The notes beneath the pieces were generated by a model that was given only the letters and a program-made list of their open reading frames with translations, searched no databases and had not been told where the DNA came from. The position numbers were made by a program, and so were the translations under genes. A stretch of DNA of 64,000 bases from Pontibacterium sp049599735 (GTDB taxonomy: Bacteria; Pseudomonadota; Gammaproteobacteria; Pseudomonadales; Balneatricaceae). Location: contig JBMYOX010000005.1 of the NCBI GenBank assembly GCA_049599735.1, forward strand, positions 35,059 to 99,058, written 5' to 3'. Numbering within the stretch: position 1 is the first letter of the stretch; each line of letters opens with the position of its first letter. Shown piece after piece: positions 1-8,645 of this stretch.

Positions 1-342
1 CCGGGGGTCATGGATATTTCGTTTTACCGTGATGATTTCACCCAAGTGGGTCTGCATCCCAAAGTGAAACCCTCTCAGCTACCCGCGACTATCGAAGGTC
101 GTCATATTTTGCTGGTTGATGATGTCATTATGTCGGGCCGTACAATTCGCGCAGCAATGAATGAGCTCTTTGATTATGGCCGTCCCGCCTCAATCACCCT
201 GATTACCCTGCTGGATTTACAGCGCAGGGAGCTGCCCATTCAGGCTGATATTACCGGCGGCACCCTGACCCTGGGCCCGGATCAGGTAATAAAACTGACG
301 GGCCCTGAACCCCTGGCACTCGAAATCAGCCAGCGTCCCTGA
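1..342 (+). CDS. pyrR: PyrR bifunctional regulator / uracil phosphoribosyltransferase, 3' part
   Basis: The reading frame is open from the first base of the window, so the 5' part of the gene lies outside it. About 113 C-terminal residues are visible. They include the PRPP-binding loop LLVDDVIMSGRT (about nt 109-144), the signature of type I phosphoribosyltransferases, and the PyrR-like segment GVMDISFYRDD at the left edge. PyrR family proteins bind UMP and either regulate pyr genes or carry weak uracil phosphoribosyltransferase activity. The gene lies 21 bp upstream of pyrB, as in Pseudomonas pyrR-pyrB-pyrC' operons, which suggests co-transcription. Whether it acts in regulation here cannot be judged because its promoter is not in the window. 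Confidence 0.9.
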   Translation, partial: PGVMDISFYRDDFTQVGLHPKVKPSQLPATIEGRHILLVDDVIMSGRTIRAAMNELFDYGRPASITLITLLDLQRRELPIQADITGGTLTLGPDQVIKLTGPEPLALEISQRP

Positions 343-363
343 GACCTACATTGAGTACCCGCT

Positions 364-1368
364 ATGTTTGAGCAAACCGATCCCAACCAGATCCAACTCA
401 ATTGCGACGGACAACTGAAGCACTATCTGACCACAGAAGGTCTGTCCCGCGAGCTGCTAACTGAAATTCTGGATACTGCCGACTCGTTTGTTGATATGAA
501 CGAACAACAGGTCAAAAAAGTCCCGTTATTGCGGGGTAAAACGGTTGTTAACCTGTTTTTCGAAGCCAGTACACGCACCTCGTCCACCTTTGAGCTGGCC
601 GCCAAACGCCTGTCTGCCGATGTGCTGAACCTTAATATCAGCACGTCTTCCACGTCTAAGGGTGAAACCTTAAAAGATACCCTGATGACACTGGAGGCCA
701 TGCAGTCCGATATGTTTGTGGTGCGTCACTCAGACAGCGGGGCCGCCCATTTTATTGCTGAGCATGTGACCCCTAAGGTAGCCGTGATTAACGCCGGTGA
801 TGGCCGTCATGCCCATCCAACTCAGGCGATGCTGGATATGCTGACCATTCGCCGACATAAAGGCGATTTCACACCACTGACCTTTGCCATTGTGGGTGAC
901 ATTTTGCACAGCCGGGTTGCCCGCTCACAGATTCATGCCCTGCGTACGCTGGGCGCTGCTGAAATCCGGGTAATTGCGCCTAACACGTTATTACCCCGCC
1001 ATATTGAAGCATTGGGTGTACGGGTCTTTACCAACATGGAACAAGGCTTAAAAGATGTGGATGTGGTGATGATGTTACGGCTGCAAAAAGAGCGTATGAA
1101 CAGCGCCTTACTGCCAAGTGAATCTGAGTTTTACAAGCTCTATGGCCTGAGTCCTGAGAAACTGGCGCTGGCGCATCCCGAAGCTGTTGTTATGCATCCC
1201 GGCCCGATTAACCGGGGTGTAGAAATTGCCTCTTCAGTAGCCGACGGCCCGCGTTCACTAATCCTTGATCAGGTCACCAATGGTATTGCCGTACGCATGG
1301 CCGTAATGTCAATGGCCATGAGTGGCCAGGCCACTGAAAAACAATCATTGCTGAACACCGGAGTCTGA
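364..1368 (+). CDS. pyrB: Aspartate carbamoyltransferase catalytic subunit
   Basis: This enzyme transfers the carbamoyl group from carbamoyl phosphate to aspartate, the committed step of pyrimidine synthesis. The 334-residue length equals that of the Pseudomonas enzyme. The carbamoyl-phosphate loop FEASTRTSS lies at about residues 66-74, HAHPTQAMLD near 149, and the conserved HPGPINRGVE near 278. The N-terminus is slightly longer than in the E. coli subunit, as in class A ATCases that form dodecamers with an inactive dihydroorotase. No pyrI regulatory subunit follows. Instead the gene is 5 bp from the pyrC' gene, whose product is expected to be its structural partner. Confidence 0.97.
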   Translation: MFEQTDPNQIQLNCDGQLKHYLTTEGLSRELLTEILDTADSFVDMNEQQVKKVPLLRGKTVVNLFFEASTRTSSTFELAAKRLSADVLNLNISTSSTSKGETLKDTLMTLEAMQSDMFVVRHSDSGAAHFIAEHVTPKVAVINAGDGRHAHPTQAMLDMLTIRRHKGDFTPLTFAIVGDILHSRVARSQIHALRTLGAAEIRVIAPNTLLPRHIEALGVRVFTNMEQGLKDVDVVMMLRLQKERMNSALLPSESEFYKLYGLSPEKLALAHPEAVVMHPGPINRGVEIASSVADGPRSLILDQVTNGIAVRMAVMSMAMSGQATEKQSLLNTGV

Positions 1369-1373
1369 CACTG

Positions 1374-2648
1374 ATGAATATTAAAATTCAGGGTGGCCGT
1401 ATTATTGATCCGGCCCAGGCATTTGACCAAGTTGATGATTTATATATCCGGGCAGGAAAAATTGCCGCTATCGGCAAGGCCCCTGAGGGTTTTGAGGCCG
1501 ACCAGGTGATTGATGCCTCCGGCCTTGTCGTCAGCCCGGGTTTTATTGATCTCTGCGCCCATATCCGTGAACCGGGTTATACGATTAAAGGCAGTATCGC
1601 GACTGAAACCGCCGCTGCCGCTGCCGGTGGCATTACCACCCTGATCACACCACCAACCACCCGGCCTGTGATTGATACCCCGGCGGTTGCCGAGCTGATT
1701 ATCGAACGTACTGAAGATCTGGGAAAAGCGCGTGTTTTACCTATGGGTGCGCTCACCCGCGGCCTGGAAGGTGAACAACTCGCACCCATGCACGCGCTGG
1801 CCAGTTCCGGCTGTATTGCCTTTACCAACAACCGCGAGCCTGTTGCCAATTCGCTGGTGCTGATGCGCTGCCTGGAATACGCCGCAACACACGACTTGCT
1901 GGTTCAGTTCCAGCCGCAGGATGCCGCACTGGCAGCCGGTGGCCATATGCACGAGGACACCACCTCAACCCGCCTGGGACTGAACGGCATTCCTGAAGCG
2001 GCAGAAACCATTGAAGTCTCCCGCTGCCTGCTGCTGGTTGAACGTACCGGCGTGCGTGCACACTTTGGTCAGCTATCCTGTGAACGCTCTGTGCGTATGG
2101 TAATGGAAGCCCGGGAACGGGGCCTGAATGTCAGCACCGATGTAGCTATCCATCACCTGCTGCTGACCGATGAAAACGTTAACGGTTTTAACAGTGATTT
2201 CCACCTGATCCCGCCTCTGCGCAGCCAGCTGGATCGCGCGGGTTTACGTCAGGCTCTGCTGGCAGGGGGCATTCAGGCACTGTGCTCCGACCACCAGCCC
2301 CATGAAGCCGCCGCTAAAGAAGCACCTTTTGCCGCGACAGAACCCGGCATGGCAGGCCTTGAAACACTGCTGCCATTGTCTCTGATGCTGGTCGATCAGG
2401 GTTTACTGGATTTATCCCAGGTACTGGATAAGTTAACCGCGCAACCCGCTCAGATTTTAGGTTTACAGGCAGGTACCCTGAAGCCGGGATCCGCTGCTGA
2501 TATCTGCCTATTTGATCCGGATGAACGCTGGACTTTGACCCCTGAAGCGAGTTTTTCGAAGGGCAAGAACACACCCTTTATGGGCCATGAATTAAAAGGG
2601 CGAGTCAAACAGACCTTTGTGAATGGCGAGACTATGTTCAGCCGTTAA
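1374..2648 (+). CDS. pyrC': Dihydroorotase-like protein PyrC', probably non-catalytic ATCase partner
   Basis: This 424-residue amidohydrolase-fold protein aligns with dihydroorotase (PGFIDL near 55-60, REPG near 65, LGLNGIPEAAE, SDHQPHE). Several metal ligands of active enzymes are replaced. The usual H-x-H after the first strand reads C-A-H (residues 61-63), the later H-x-x-H site reads HFGQ, and the V-x-H-x-E-D position reads VQFQPQD. In Pseudomonas, such an inactive homologue is needed to assemble and stabilise PyrB in a dodecamer. The 5-bp spacing from pyrB fits stoichiometric co-expression. I infer that a catalytic PyrC is encoded elsewhere. The residue changes are seen directly; the structural role is by family knowledge. 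Confidence 0.93.
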   Translation: MNIKIQGGRIIDPAQAFDQVDDLYIRAGKIAAIGKAPEGFEADQVIDASGLVVSPGFIDLCAHIREPGYTIKGSIATETAAAAAGGITTLITPPTTRPVIDTPAVAELIIERTEDLGKARVLPMGALTRGLEGEQLAPMHALASSGCIAFTNNREPVANSLVLMRCLEYAATHDLLVQFQPQDAALAAGGHMHEDTTSTRLGLNGIPEAAETIEVSRCLLLVERTGVRAHFGQLSCERSVRMVMEARERGLNVSTDVAIHHLLLTDENVNGFNSDFHLIPPLRSQLDRAGLRQALLAGGIQALCSDHQPHEAAAKEAPFAATEPGMAGLETLLPLSLMLVDQGLLDLSQVLDKLTAQPAQILGLQAGTLKPGSAADICLFDPDERWTLTPEASFSKGKNTPFMGHELKGRVKQTFVNGETMFSR

Positions 2649-2671
2649 GAGCATGCTTAGCCGTTAAAATT

Positions 2672-2719
2672 AAAAAACCGCTTACCTGCCATACAAACAG
2701 GCAGATAAGCGGTTTTTTT
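2672..2719. terminator. Bidirectional rho-independent terminator between pyrC' and pilU
   Basis: An inverted repeat with an A-run on the left and a T-run on the right. The arms (about 2672-2690 and 2701-2719) differ by one base pair around a 10-nt loop. The position between convergent genes fits termination of both transcripts. Confidence 0.85.
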
Positions 2720-2740
2720 GATTTTAATCTGACTAACACA

Positions 2741-3901
2741 TCAGGGTTTAGCCGGATTCTCTATAAAGTCATCGATATAGTCGTCTTCACCCTGCAATGA
2801 AAAACCCGCATCCCCCGCATTTTCCAGATCAGGATTAGTGTCAGAATCCAGCTTGATCATCAAACGTAAATCATTGGCAGAATCTGCGTGAGCCAGCGCT
2901 ACCTTATAGGTAATCTCACCTTCTTTATAAAGCTGAAACAAAGCCAGATCAAAGGTTTGCATGCCCAGGTTAGCCGACTTCTTCATTACATCTTTAATTT
3001 CATGCACATTACCCTTGCGGATCATATCCTGAATCAGGGGTGTATTAATCAGCACCTCAATCGCTGCCCGGCGCCCTTTACCATCTTTAGTGGGCAGTAA
3101 TTGCTGGGCAACAATTGCTTTCAGGTTGAGTGACAGATCCATCCACAACTGATCGTGATGCTCGGGCGGAAAGAAACTGATAATACGATCCAGCGCCTGG
3201 TTTGCATTGTTAGCATGCATGGTTGCCATACAAAGATGGCCGGTTTCGGCAAAGGTCATACCGTATTGCATGGTCTCTTTGGTACGGATTTCACCCATCA
3301 AAATCACATCCGGCGCCTGGCGCAGAGTATTTTTTAAGGCGACTTCAAAAGACTCCGTATCAATGCCCACTTCACGTTGGGTCATAATGCATTGTTTATG
3401 CTCATGCACAAACTCAATCGGGTCTTCAATGGTAATGATATGACCCCGACTGTTTACATTCCGGTAGTCGATCATAGACGCCAGCGAGGTGGATTTACCC
3501 GTAGAGGTACCGCCCACAAACAGAATCAATCCCCGCTTGGTCATTGCCAGCGTTTTTAACACATCCGGCAAATTTAACTCTTCAAAACTCGGGATATAGT
3601 CATTAATACGGCGTAAGACCATGCCCGGCACATCCCGCTGATAAAAAGCAGACACACGAAAACGTCCCATGGTAGGGATCGCAATAGCAAAGTTACACTC
3701 CCGCGTGCCTTCAAACTCGGCCAGTTGTTTGTCGTTCATGGTGCTCAATACCAGCTCGCGAGCCTGCTCACCACTGATGGGTTGGCGTGTCAGGGGTTTG
3801 AGCGTACCGTCTGCCTTGATGGTGGGCCGCGCATTGGCCGTCACAAACAGGTCTGATGCATCCCTGTCCACCATGACTTTTAATAGCTGAGTAAAATCCA
3901 C
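2741..3901 (-). CDS. pilU: Type IV pilus retraction ATPase accessory motor PilU
   Basis: Cytoplasmic hexameric secretion-type ATPase of the GspE/PilT family, 386 residues. Visible motifs are a Walker A variant GGTSTGKST, an Asp box TIEDPIEFVHEHK, a Walker-B-like DVILMGEIR and the His box TGHLCMATMHANNANQALDRI. The acidic C-terminal tail beyond the ATPase core is typical of PilU and distinguishes it from PilT. The gene starts 24 bp downstream of pilT on the same strand and probably shares its transcript. PilU assists PilT-powered retraction, especially under load. Confidence 0.96.
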   Translation of the reverse strand: MDFTQLLKVMVDRDASDLFVTANARPTIKADGTLKPLTRQPISGEQARELVLSTMNDKQLAEFEGTRECNFAIAIPTMGRFRVSAFYQRDVPGMVLRRINDYIPSFEELNLPDVLKTLAMTKRGLILFVGGTSTGKSTSLASMIDYRNVNSRGHIITIEDPIEFVHEHKQCIMTQREVGIDTESFEVALKNTLRQAPDVILMGEIRTKETMQYGMTFAETGHLCMATMHANNANQALDRIISFFPPEHHDQLWMDLSLNLKAIVAQQLLPTKDGKGRRAAIEVLINTPLIQDMIRKGNVHEIKDVMKKSANLGMQTFDLALFQLYKEGEITYKVALAHADSANDLRLMIKLDSDTNPDLENAGDAGFSLQGEDDYIDDFIENPAKP

Positions 3902-3925
3902 TGCAAGCTCCTTACGGCTTAATCC

Positions 3926-4960
3926 TTAAAAGTTATTAGGATTTTGTGCTTTTTCACGGGCGGCTTCACGACCAATCAGGCCTTTCTGCAACAATTCTGT
4001 TAATGACTGATCCAGGGTTTTCATGCCAAAGGCAGCCCCCGTCTGTATGGAAGAATACATTTGAGCGACTTTATCTTCACGGATCAGGTTTCGGATCGCC
4101 GGGGTTCCCACCATAATTTCATGGGCTGCAATACGACCTCCGCCACTTTTCTTCAGCAGCGTTTGTGCAATAACTCCCTGTAAAGATTCTGACAGCATGG
4201 AGCGCACCATCGCTTTTTCTGCCGCCGGAAAGACATCAATAATTCGGTCAATGGTTTTAGCCGCTGAGGTGGTATGCAAAGTCCCGAATACCAGATGGCC
4301 GGTTTCTGCGGCGGTCAGCGCCAGGCTGATGGTTTCCAGGTCGCGCATCTCACCCACCAGGATAATATCCGGGTCTTCACGCAGGGCCGAGCGTAAGGCA
4401 TGACTGAAGCCGTGGGTATCCCGGTGTACTTCACGCTGGTTCACCAGGCATTTTTTGCTTTCGTGTACAAACTCGATCGGGTCTTCGATGGTTAATATAT
4501 GTTCAGGCCGGGTATCGTTAATATAATCCACCATCGCCGCCAGGGTAGTACTTTTACCCGAGCCTGTCGGTCCTGTGACCAGTACCAGCCCCCTGGGTTT
4601 ATCAGCAAGGTCACGGAATACAGACCCCATACCCAGGGTCTCCATGCTCAGAATTTTAGTCGGGATGGTACGAAAAACAGCTGCCGCCCCGCGGTTCTGA
4701 TTAAAAGCATTCACACGGAATCGGGCCAGTTTTGGAATTTCAAACGAGAAATCCGCTTCCAGGCTTTCTTCAAACTCCTTACGCTGTTTATCGTTCATAA
4801 TATCGTACACCAGCGAGTGCACTTCCTTGTGTTCCATCGCAGGCAATTTAATGCGGCGCACATCGCCGTCCACCCGAATCAGGGGTGGCATACCTGCCGT
4901 GATATGGAGGTCGGAAGCACCCTGCTGTACAGCAAATGACAAAAGTTCAGTAATATCCAC
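3926..4960 (-). CDS. pilT: Type IV pilus retraction ATPase PilT
   Basis: The main pilus-retraction motor, driving twitching motility and DNA uptake. Walker A GPTGSGKSTT, Asp box TIEDPIEFVH, Walker-B-like DIILVGEMRD, His box ETGHLVFGTLHTTSA and the C-terminal AIRNLIRED helix are all present. I chose the GTG start at 4960 because it yields MDITELL, the usual PilT N-terminus, and 344 residues, the usual length. A TTG at 4966 would add two residues. It is divergent from yggS with only 85 bp between the starts, so the promoters probably lie back to back there. Confidence 0.96.
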   Translation of the reverse strand: MDITELLSFAVQQGASDLHITAGMPPLIRVDGDVRRIKLPAMEHKEVHSLVYDIMNDKQRKEFEESLEADFSFEIPKLARFRVNAFNQNRGAAAVFRTIPTKILSMETLGMGSVFRDLADKPRGLVLVTGPTGSGKSTTLAAMVDYINDTRPEHILTIEDPIEFVHESKKCLVNQREVHRDTHGFSHALRSALREDPDIILVGEMRDLETISLALTAAETGHLVFGTLHTTSAAKTIDRIIDVFPAAEKAMVRSMLSESLQGVIAQTLLKKSGGGRIAAHEIMVGTPAIRNLIREDKVAQMYSSIQTGAAFGMKTLDQSLTELLQKGLIGREAAREKAQNPNNF

Positions 4961-5045
4961 AATCAATTATCCCAATACAGCTTCAACGTTACGCCTAGTT
5001 CTAGCAGAATACAGGCTTCAATCCAATTGGATCGGTTATTTCCCT

Positions 5046-5756
5046 ATGTCTTTTATCAAAGATAACCTGAAGAAGGTAGAACAACAGATTATAGATGCAA
5101 CTGCGCAGGCCTGCCGGGAGAAGACGAGCGTAACGCTATTAGCCGTTAGCAAAACCCGGACCGCCGATGAAATCCGCGAGGCTTACAAAGCAGGTCAGCA
5201 ACACTTTGGCGAGAATTATCTGCAGGAAAGTCTGGATAAAATCGCAACCCTGCAAGATTTGCAGAACATCTGCTGGCATTTTATTGGCCCTATACAATCA
5301 AATAAAACCCGACCGGTTGCCGAACATTTTGATTGGGTGCATAGTGTCGACCGGCTTAAAGTAGCACGCCGTTTGTCTGAGCAGCGCCCTGTAGATGCAG
5401 AGCCCCTGAATATCTGCCTGCAGGTGAATATCAGTCAGGAGGCCAGCAAAGCGGGCTGCCTGCCTGATGAAGCCGAAGCGCTAGCCAATGAAGTCAGCCA
5501 ATTACCCGGTATCCGGCTGCGCGGCTTGATGGCTATTCCTAAGGCAGAATCCGAGCCTCAGCAACAAAGGCAGGCCTTTGCCCGGATGCAGCAACTCTTT
5601 AACCACCTAAAAACAAATCATCCGGCACTGGATACCTTATCTATGGGTATGTCGGGTGATATGACCATGGCCATTGCCGAAGGTGCCACTATTGTTCGTA
5701 TAGGCACAGCCATCTTTGGCCCCCGTGACTACAGCCACACTGATAACCGAGGATAG
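5046..5756 (+). CDS. yggS: YggS/PROSC-family pyridoxal phosphate homeostasis protein
   Basis: A PLP-binding alanine-racemase-N-like barrel of 236 residues that buffers PLP and affects amino-acid balance; it has no known catalytic activity. The PLP lysine lies in LLAVSKTRT near the N-terminus, followed by FGENYLQE, WHFIGPIQSNK, and the C-terminal GMSGDMTMAI and RIGTAIFGPR. The start at ATG 5046 gives the typical MSFIKDNL N-terminus. The open frame runs further upstream but crosses the pilT promoter region. proC follows after 4 bp, as in many Gammaproteobacteria. Confidence 0.95.
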   Translation: MSFIKDNLKKVEQQIIDATAQACREKTSVTLLAVSKTRTADEIREAYKAGQQHFGENYLQESLDKIATLQDLQNICWHFIGPIQSNKTRPVAEHFDWVHSVDRLKVARRLSEQRPVDAEPLNICLQVNISQEASKAGCLPDEAEALANEVSQLPGIRLRGLMAIPKAESEPQQQRQAFARMQQLFNHLKTNHPALDTLSMGMSGDMTMAIAEGATIVRIGTAIFGPRDYSHTDNRG

Positions 5757-5760
5757 CGAT

Positions 5761-6588
5761 TTGAGCACACAACCTACACTGGCATTTATCGGGGCTGGAA
5801 ACATGGCCCGCGCAATCATTGGTGGCCTGATTGATAACGGCTATCCGGCTGAAAAAATCCGGGCATCCGAGCCAAACCTATCAAAATTATCTGACCTCAG
5901 CGCACAGGGCATTCAGGTCTTTTCCGACAATGCCGCTGCCGTCTCCCATGCCGACCTGGTGGTACTGTCGGTTAAACCACAGATACTTAAAGCGGTTGCT
6001 GAAGCAATAGCAGACGCTGTACAGGCGAAACAACCCCTGATTGTTTCAGTGGCAGCGGGCATTATGTCACCCGATATTGACCGCTGGTTAGGCGGTAATA
6101 CAGCGATTGTACGCTGTATGCCCAATACGCCTTCACTGGTGCAAACCGGTGCCAGTGGTTTATTCGCCAATCCCGCGGTTACGGCCCAGCAAAAAGCGCA
6201 GGCAGAACAGGTGCTCGCGGCCGTTGGCATCGCACTTTGGGTTGATGAAGAAAGCCAGCTGGATGCCGTCACGGCCGTTTCCGGTTCAGGCCCTGCTTAC
6301 TATTTTCTGTTTATGGAAGCCATGATCAAAGCCGGACAAAAACAGGGGCTGTCTGAGGCAGTAGCCACCCGGTTAACCTTACAGACCGCATTAGGAGCTG
6401 CAAAAATGGCCAGCACCAGTGAGTTTAATCCTGCAGAATTACGCCGCCGGGTCACTTCCCCTAATGGCACCACTGAACAGGCAATCAAACACTTTCTGGA
6501 AGGTGGTCTGCCGGAACTGGTGGACGAGGCCATGGAAGCCTGCAATCAGCGCTCCGCAGCCCTGGCTGAAGAGCTGGGCAAAGACTAA
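5761..6588 (+). CDS. proC: Pyrroline-5-carboxylate reductase
   Basis: Catalyses the NADPH-dependent last step of proline synthesis. The N-terminal Rossmann glycine motif is FIGAGNMARAI, and the C-terminal dimer domain carries AVSGSGPAYYF and SPNGTTEQAI. I prefer the TTG start at 5761, because GAGGA at about 5749-5753 gives good spacing and the protein becomes 275 residues, near the family norm. An in-frame ATG at 5716 would overlap yggS by 41 bp and add 15 residues with no homology expected. Probably translationally linked to yggS. Confidence 0.94.
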   Translation: MSTQPTLAFIGAGNMARAIIGGLIDNGYPAEKIRASEPNLSKLSDLSAQGIQVFSDNAAAVSHADLVVLSVKPQILKAVAEAIADAVQAKQPLIVSVAAGIMSPDIDRWLGGNTAIVRCMPNTPSLVQTGASGLFANPAVTAQQKAQAEQVLAAVGIALWVDEESQLDAVTAVSGSGPAYYFLFMEAMIKAGQKQGLSEAVATRLTLQTALGAAKMASTSEFNPAELRRRVTSPNGTTEQAIKHFLEGGLPELVDEAMEACNQRSAALAEELGKD

Positions 6589-6608
6589 CAGGGTCGTGAT
6601 TTCACCGG

Positions 6609-6640
6609 GGCGGCATTTGATGGTTCAATATGCCGCCTTT
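6609..6640 (+). terminator. Probable terminator after proC
   Basis: GGCGGCAT (6609-6616) pairs with ATGCCGCC (6630-6637). An inner TTGA/TCAA extension sits around a TGGT loop, and a short T-run follows. The T-run is only three bases, so termination may be partial. Confidence 0.5.
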
Positions 6641-6725
6641 AGGCTCTATACTGCCAGCTCTTAAGGTGGAAACCGGCGTGTTTCCAGAGGCTTAACCGTA
6701 GCGCACAACCAAAACAGGAAAGAAC

Positions 6726-7268
6726 ATGGGACAGGATCCGTTAACCTTCATTATTCGCACCGCAGGTGAATTTTACGCCTTTATTGTTGTGCTGCGTTTT
6801 ATGTTGCAACTGACACGTGCCGACTATTACAACCCGATTGCGCAGGCCGTGGTGCGCCTCACCAGTAAGCCCCTGCTGCCATTACAAAAGATATTGCCAA
6901 AAGCAGGACGGGTTGACCTTTCCTCGCTGACCCTGGCTTTCCTGGTTAAAGCCATCACCCTGTCCCTGCTGTTTGTGGTGCATGAAGCTTCGCCGGATCT
7001 GATCAGCATTCTTATTGTTTCAGCCGCAAGTGTGCTCGATACCATACTGACTATCACCTTCTGGGCGGTGCTGGGTTCAGTGATTATCAGCTGGGTTGCA
7101 CCGGGCAGCTATCACCCCGGGCCTCAGCTTATTCAGCAATTAACAGAACCTTTGTTTGCGCTGGCCCGCAAAGTGATTCCCCCGATTGGCGGGCTGGACC
7201 TGTCACCTATTCTGATTTTTATTGCCATTCAGATTATTCAGGGACAGCTTTCCCGATTTGTAATGTGA
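6726..7268 (+). CDS. yggT: YggT-family integral membrane protein
   Basis: A 180-residue membrane protein with two YGGT repeats, each containing hydrophobic helices (VVLRFMLQL, LAFLVKAITL; then VLGSVIISWVAPGS, PILIFIAIQII). The repeat motifs RADYYNPIAQAVVRLTSKPL and HPGPQLIQQLTEPLFALARKVIPP are characteristic. The family is conserved beside proC and yggS and has been linked to osmotic or division functions in other bacteria, but the molecular role is unknown. An AGGAAAG ribosome site precedes the ATG. Confidence 0.9.
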   Translation: MGQDPLTFIIRTAGEFYAFIVVLRFMLQLTRADYYNPIAQAVVRLTSKPLLPLQKILPKAGRVDLSSLTLAFLVKAITLSLLFVVHEASPDLISILIVSAASVLDTILTITFWAVLGSVIISWVAPGSYHPGPQLIQQLTEPLFALARKVIPPIGGLDLSPILIFIAIQIIQGQLSRFVM

Positions 7269-7368
7269 CGCTCTGGTATCAGCGGCACGTCTGGTCGCCA
7301 GAAACGCATTAAAATTGAACAGCCTGGCAACTTACCACAATCGCCGGATATAGAGAGACATTGAAGTG

Positions 7369-7462
7369 AACGATAACAGGGTGCAGCTAACCCCATATAG
7401 TCTGCTGTTTTACGATATGTGAAGCTCAACGCACACACCGCCCCTCCAAGCCCGTTATCGTT
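7369..7462 (+). promoter_or_regulatory. Structured 5' leader of metX (unassigned)
   Basis: AACGATAAC at 7369-7377 pairs perfectly with GTTATCGTT at 7454-7462. After a bulged A, GGG at 7379-7381 extends the stem with CCC at 7451-7453. The closed 69-nt interior ends just upstream of the metX start at 7475. This looks like a closing stem for a multi-branched leader RNA. I do not recognise it as a known SAM or SAH riboswitch. Confidence 0.4.
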
Positions 7463-7474
7463 GAGTATTGAGTT

Positions 7475-8644
7475 ATGCCCGAAATTATTCCTGAAGATTC
7501 GGTTGGTATTATCCAACCCCGGACCCTCCATTTCGACAAACCGCTGGCGCTGGCCTGCGGACGTACCTTGTCCCCTTACCATCTGGTTATCGAAACTTAT
7601 GGTGAGCTGAACGCCGAGGCCTCCAACGCCATTCTGATTTGCCACGCCTTATCCGGCAATCATCATGCGGCCGGTTACAACAGTATGGATGAAAGCAAAC
7701 CCGGCTGGTGGGACTCGGCAATAGGCCCCGGCAAACCCATCGACACCAACCGTTTTTTTGTGGTGGGTCTGAACAATCTGGGTGGCTGTCACGGCTCCAG
7801 CGGGCCCAACCAAGTTAACCCGGACACCGGTAAACCTTACGGCCCCGATTTCCCGCTGATGACCGTGCCCGACTGGGTGAACAGCCAGGCGCGTCTGGCG
7901 GATCGCCTGGGTATTCAGCAGTGGGCCGCTGTAATCGGCGGCAGTCTGGGGGGTATGCAGGCGTTGCAGTGGGCCATCGACTACCCGGATCGCCTGCGTC
8001 ATTGTATGGTCATTGCCGCAGCACCTAAATTATCAGCGCAGAATATCGCCTTTAACGAAGTCGCCCGACAAGCAATCAGTAAAGATCCGCAGTTTCATAA
8101 GGGCCATTATTACGAAGAAAATATCGTGCCTAAAACCGGCCTGATGCTGGCCCGTATGCTCGGCCATATCACTTATCTGTCCGATGACGGTATGCGCGAT
8201 AAATTCGGCCGTGAACTAAGTGAGGGTAAAATCAATTTTGATTTTAATCCTCAGTTTGAAGTGGAGTCTTATCTGCGTTATCAGGGTGAACGTTTTTCAA
8301 CCGCCTTTGATGCCAACACTTATCTGCTGATGACTAAGGCCCTGGATTATTATGACCCGGCAGCAGCTTATGATCACGACCTGGCAAAAGCGGTTGCCCA
8401 GGCACGCTGTAAATTTATGGTGGTGTCTTTTACCACCGACTGGCGCTTCTCGCCTGAACGGTCACGGGAAATTGCCGATGCGCTGGTCGAGGCTGAAAAG
8501 CAGGTCAGCTATGCAGAAGTAGACTCACCCCAGGGTCACGATGCCTTTCTGATACCCATTCCCCGTTATATGGAAATTTTTACGGCTTATATGAAGCGGG
8601 TCGCCGCTGATATACCCACCCTGAATCACAAGGGAGTTGCCTGA
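7475..8644 (+). CDS. metX: Homoserine O-acyltransferase MetX
   Basis: An alpha/beta-hydrolase-fold enzyme that activates homoserine for methionine synthesis, 389 residues. The nucleophile elbow is GGSLGGMQALQW, and the catalytic His lies in SPQGHDAFLI near the C-terminus, with the acid in FTTDWRFSPE. Proteobacterial MetX enzymes found with MetW mostly use succinyl-CoA (MetXS), but this cannot be settled from the motifs alone. The stop codon is one base from the metW ATG, and metX-metW coupling is conserved. A structured leader precedes the gene. Confidence 0.95.
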   Translation: MPEIIPEDSVGIIQPRTLHFDKPLALACGRTLSPYHLVIETYGELNAEASNAILICHALSGNHHAAGYNSMDESKPGWWDSAIGPGKPIDTNRFFVVGLNNLGGCHGSSGPNQVNPDTGKPYGPDFPLMTVPDWVNSQARLADRLGIQQWAAVIGGSLGGMQALQWAIDYPDRLRHCMVIAAAPKLSAQNIAFNEVARQAISKDPQFHKGHYYEENIVPKTGLMLARMLGHITYLSDDGMRDKFGRELSEGKINFDFNPQFEVESYLRYQGERFSTAFDANTYLLMTKALDYYDPAAAYDHDLAKAVAQARCKFMVVSFTTDWRFSPERSREIADALVEAEKQVSYAEVDSPQGHDAFLIPIPRYMEIFTAYMKRVAADIPTLNHKGVA

Positions 8645-8645
8645 T

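Noticed and set aside
2741..3901. A damaged Walker A in PilU (GGTSTGKST).
   Set aside because: The GxxxxGKS pattern is satisfied, so the gene is most likely functional.
4827..5045. N-terminal extension of YggS.
   Set aside because: It runs through the pilT start and promoter area; the normal YggS N-terminus is at 5046.
7369..7474. A known SAM riboswitch upstream of metX.
   Set aside because: The stem layout and conserved bases of the SAM-I and SAM-II classes are not visible. It is listed only as an unassigned leader.
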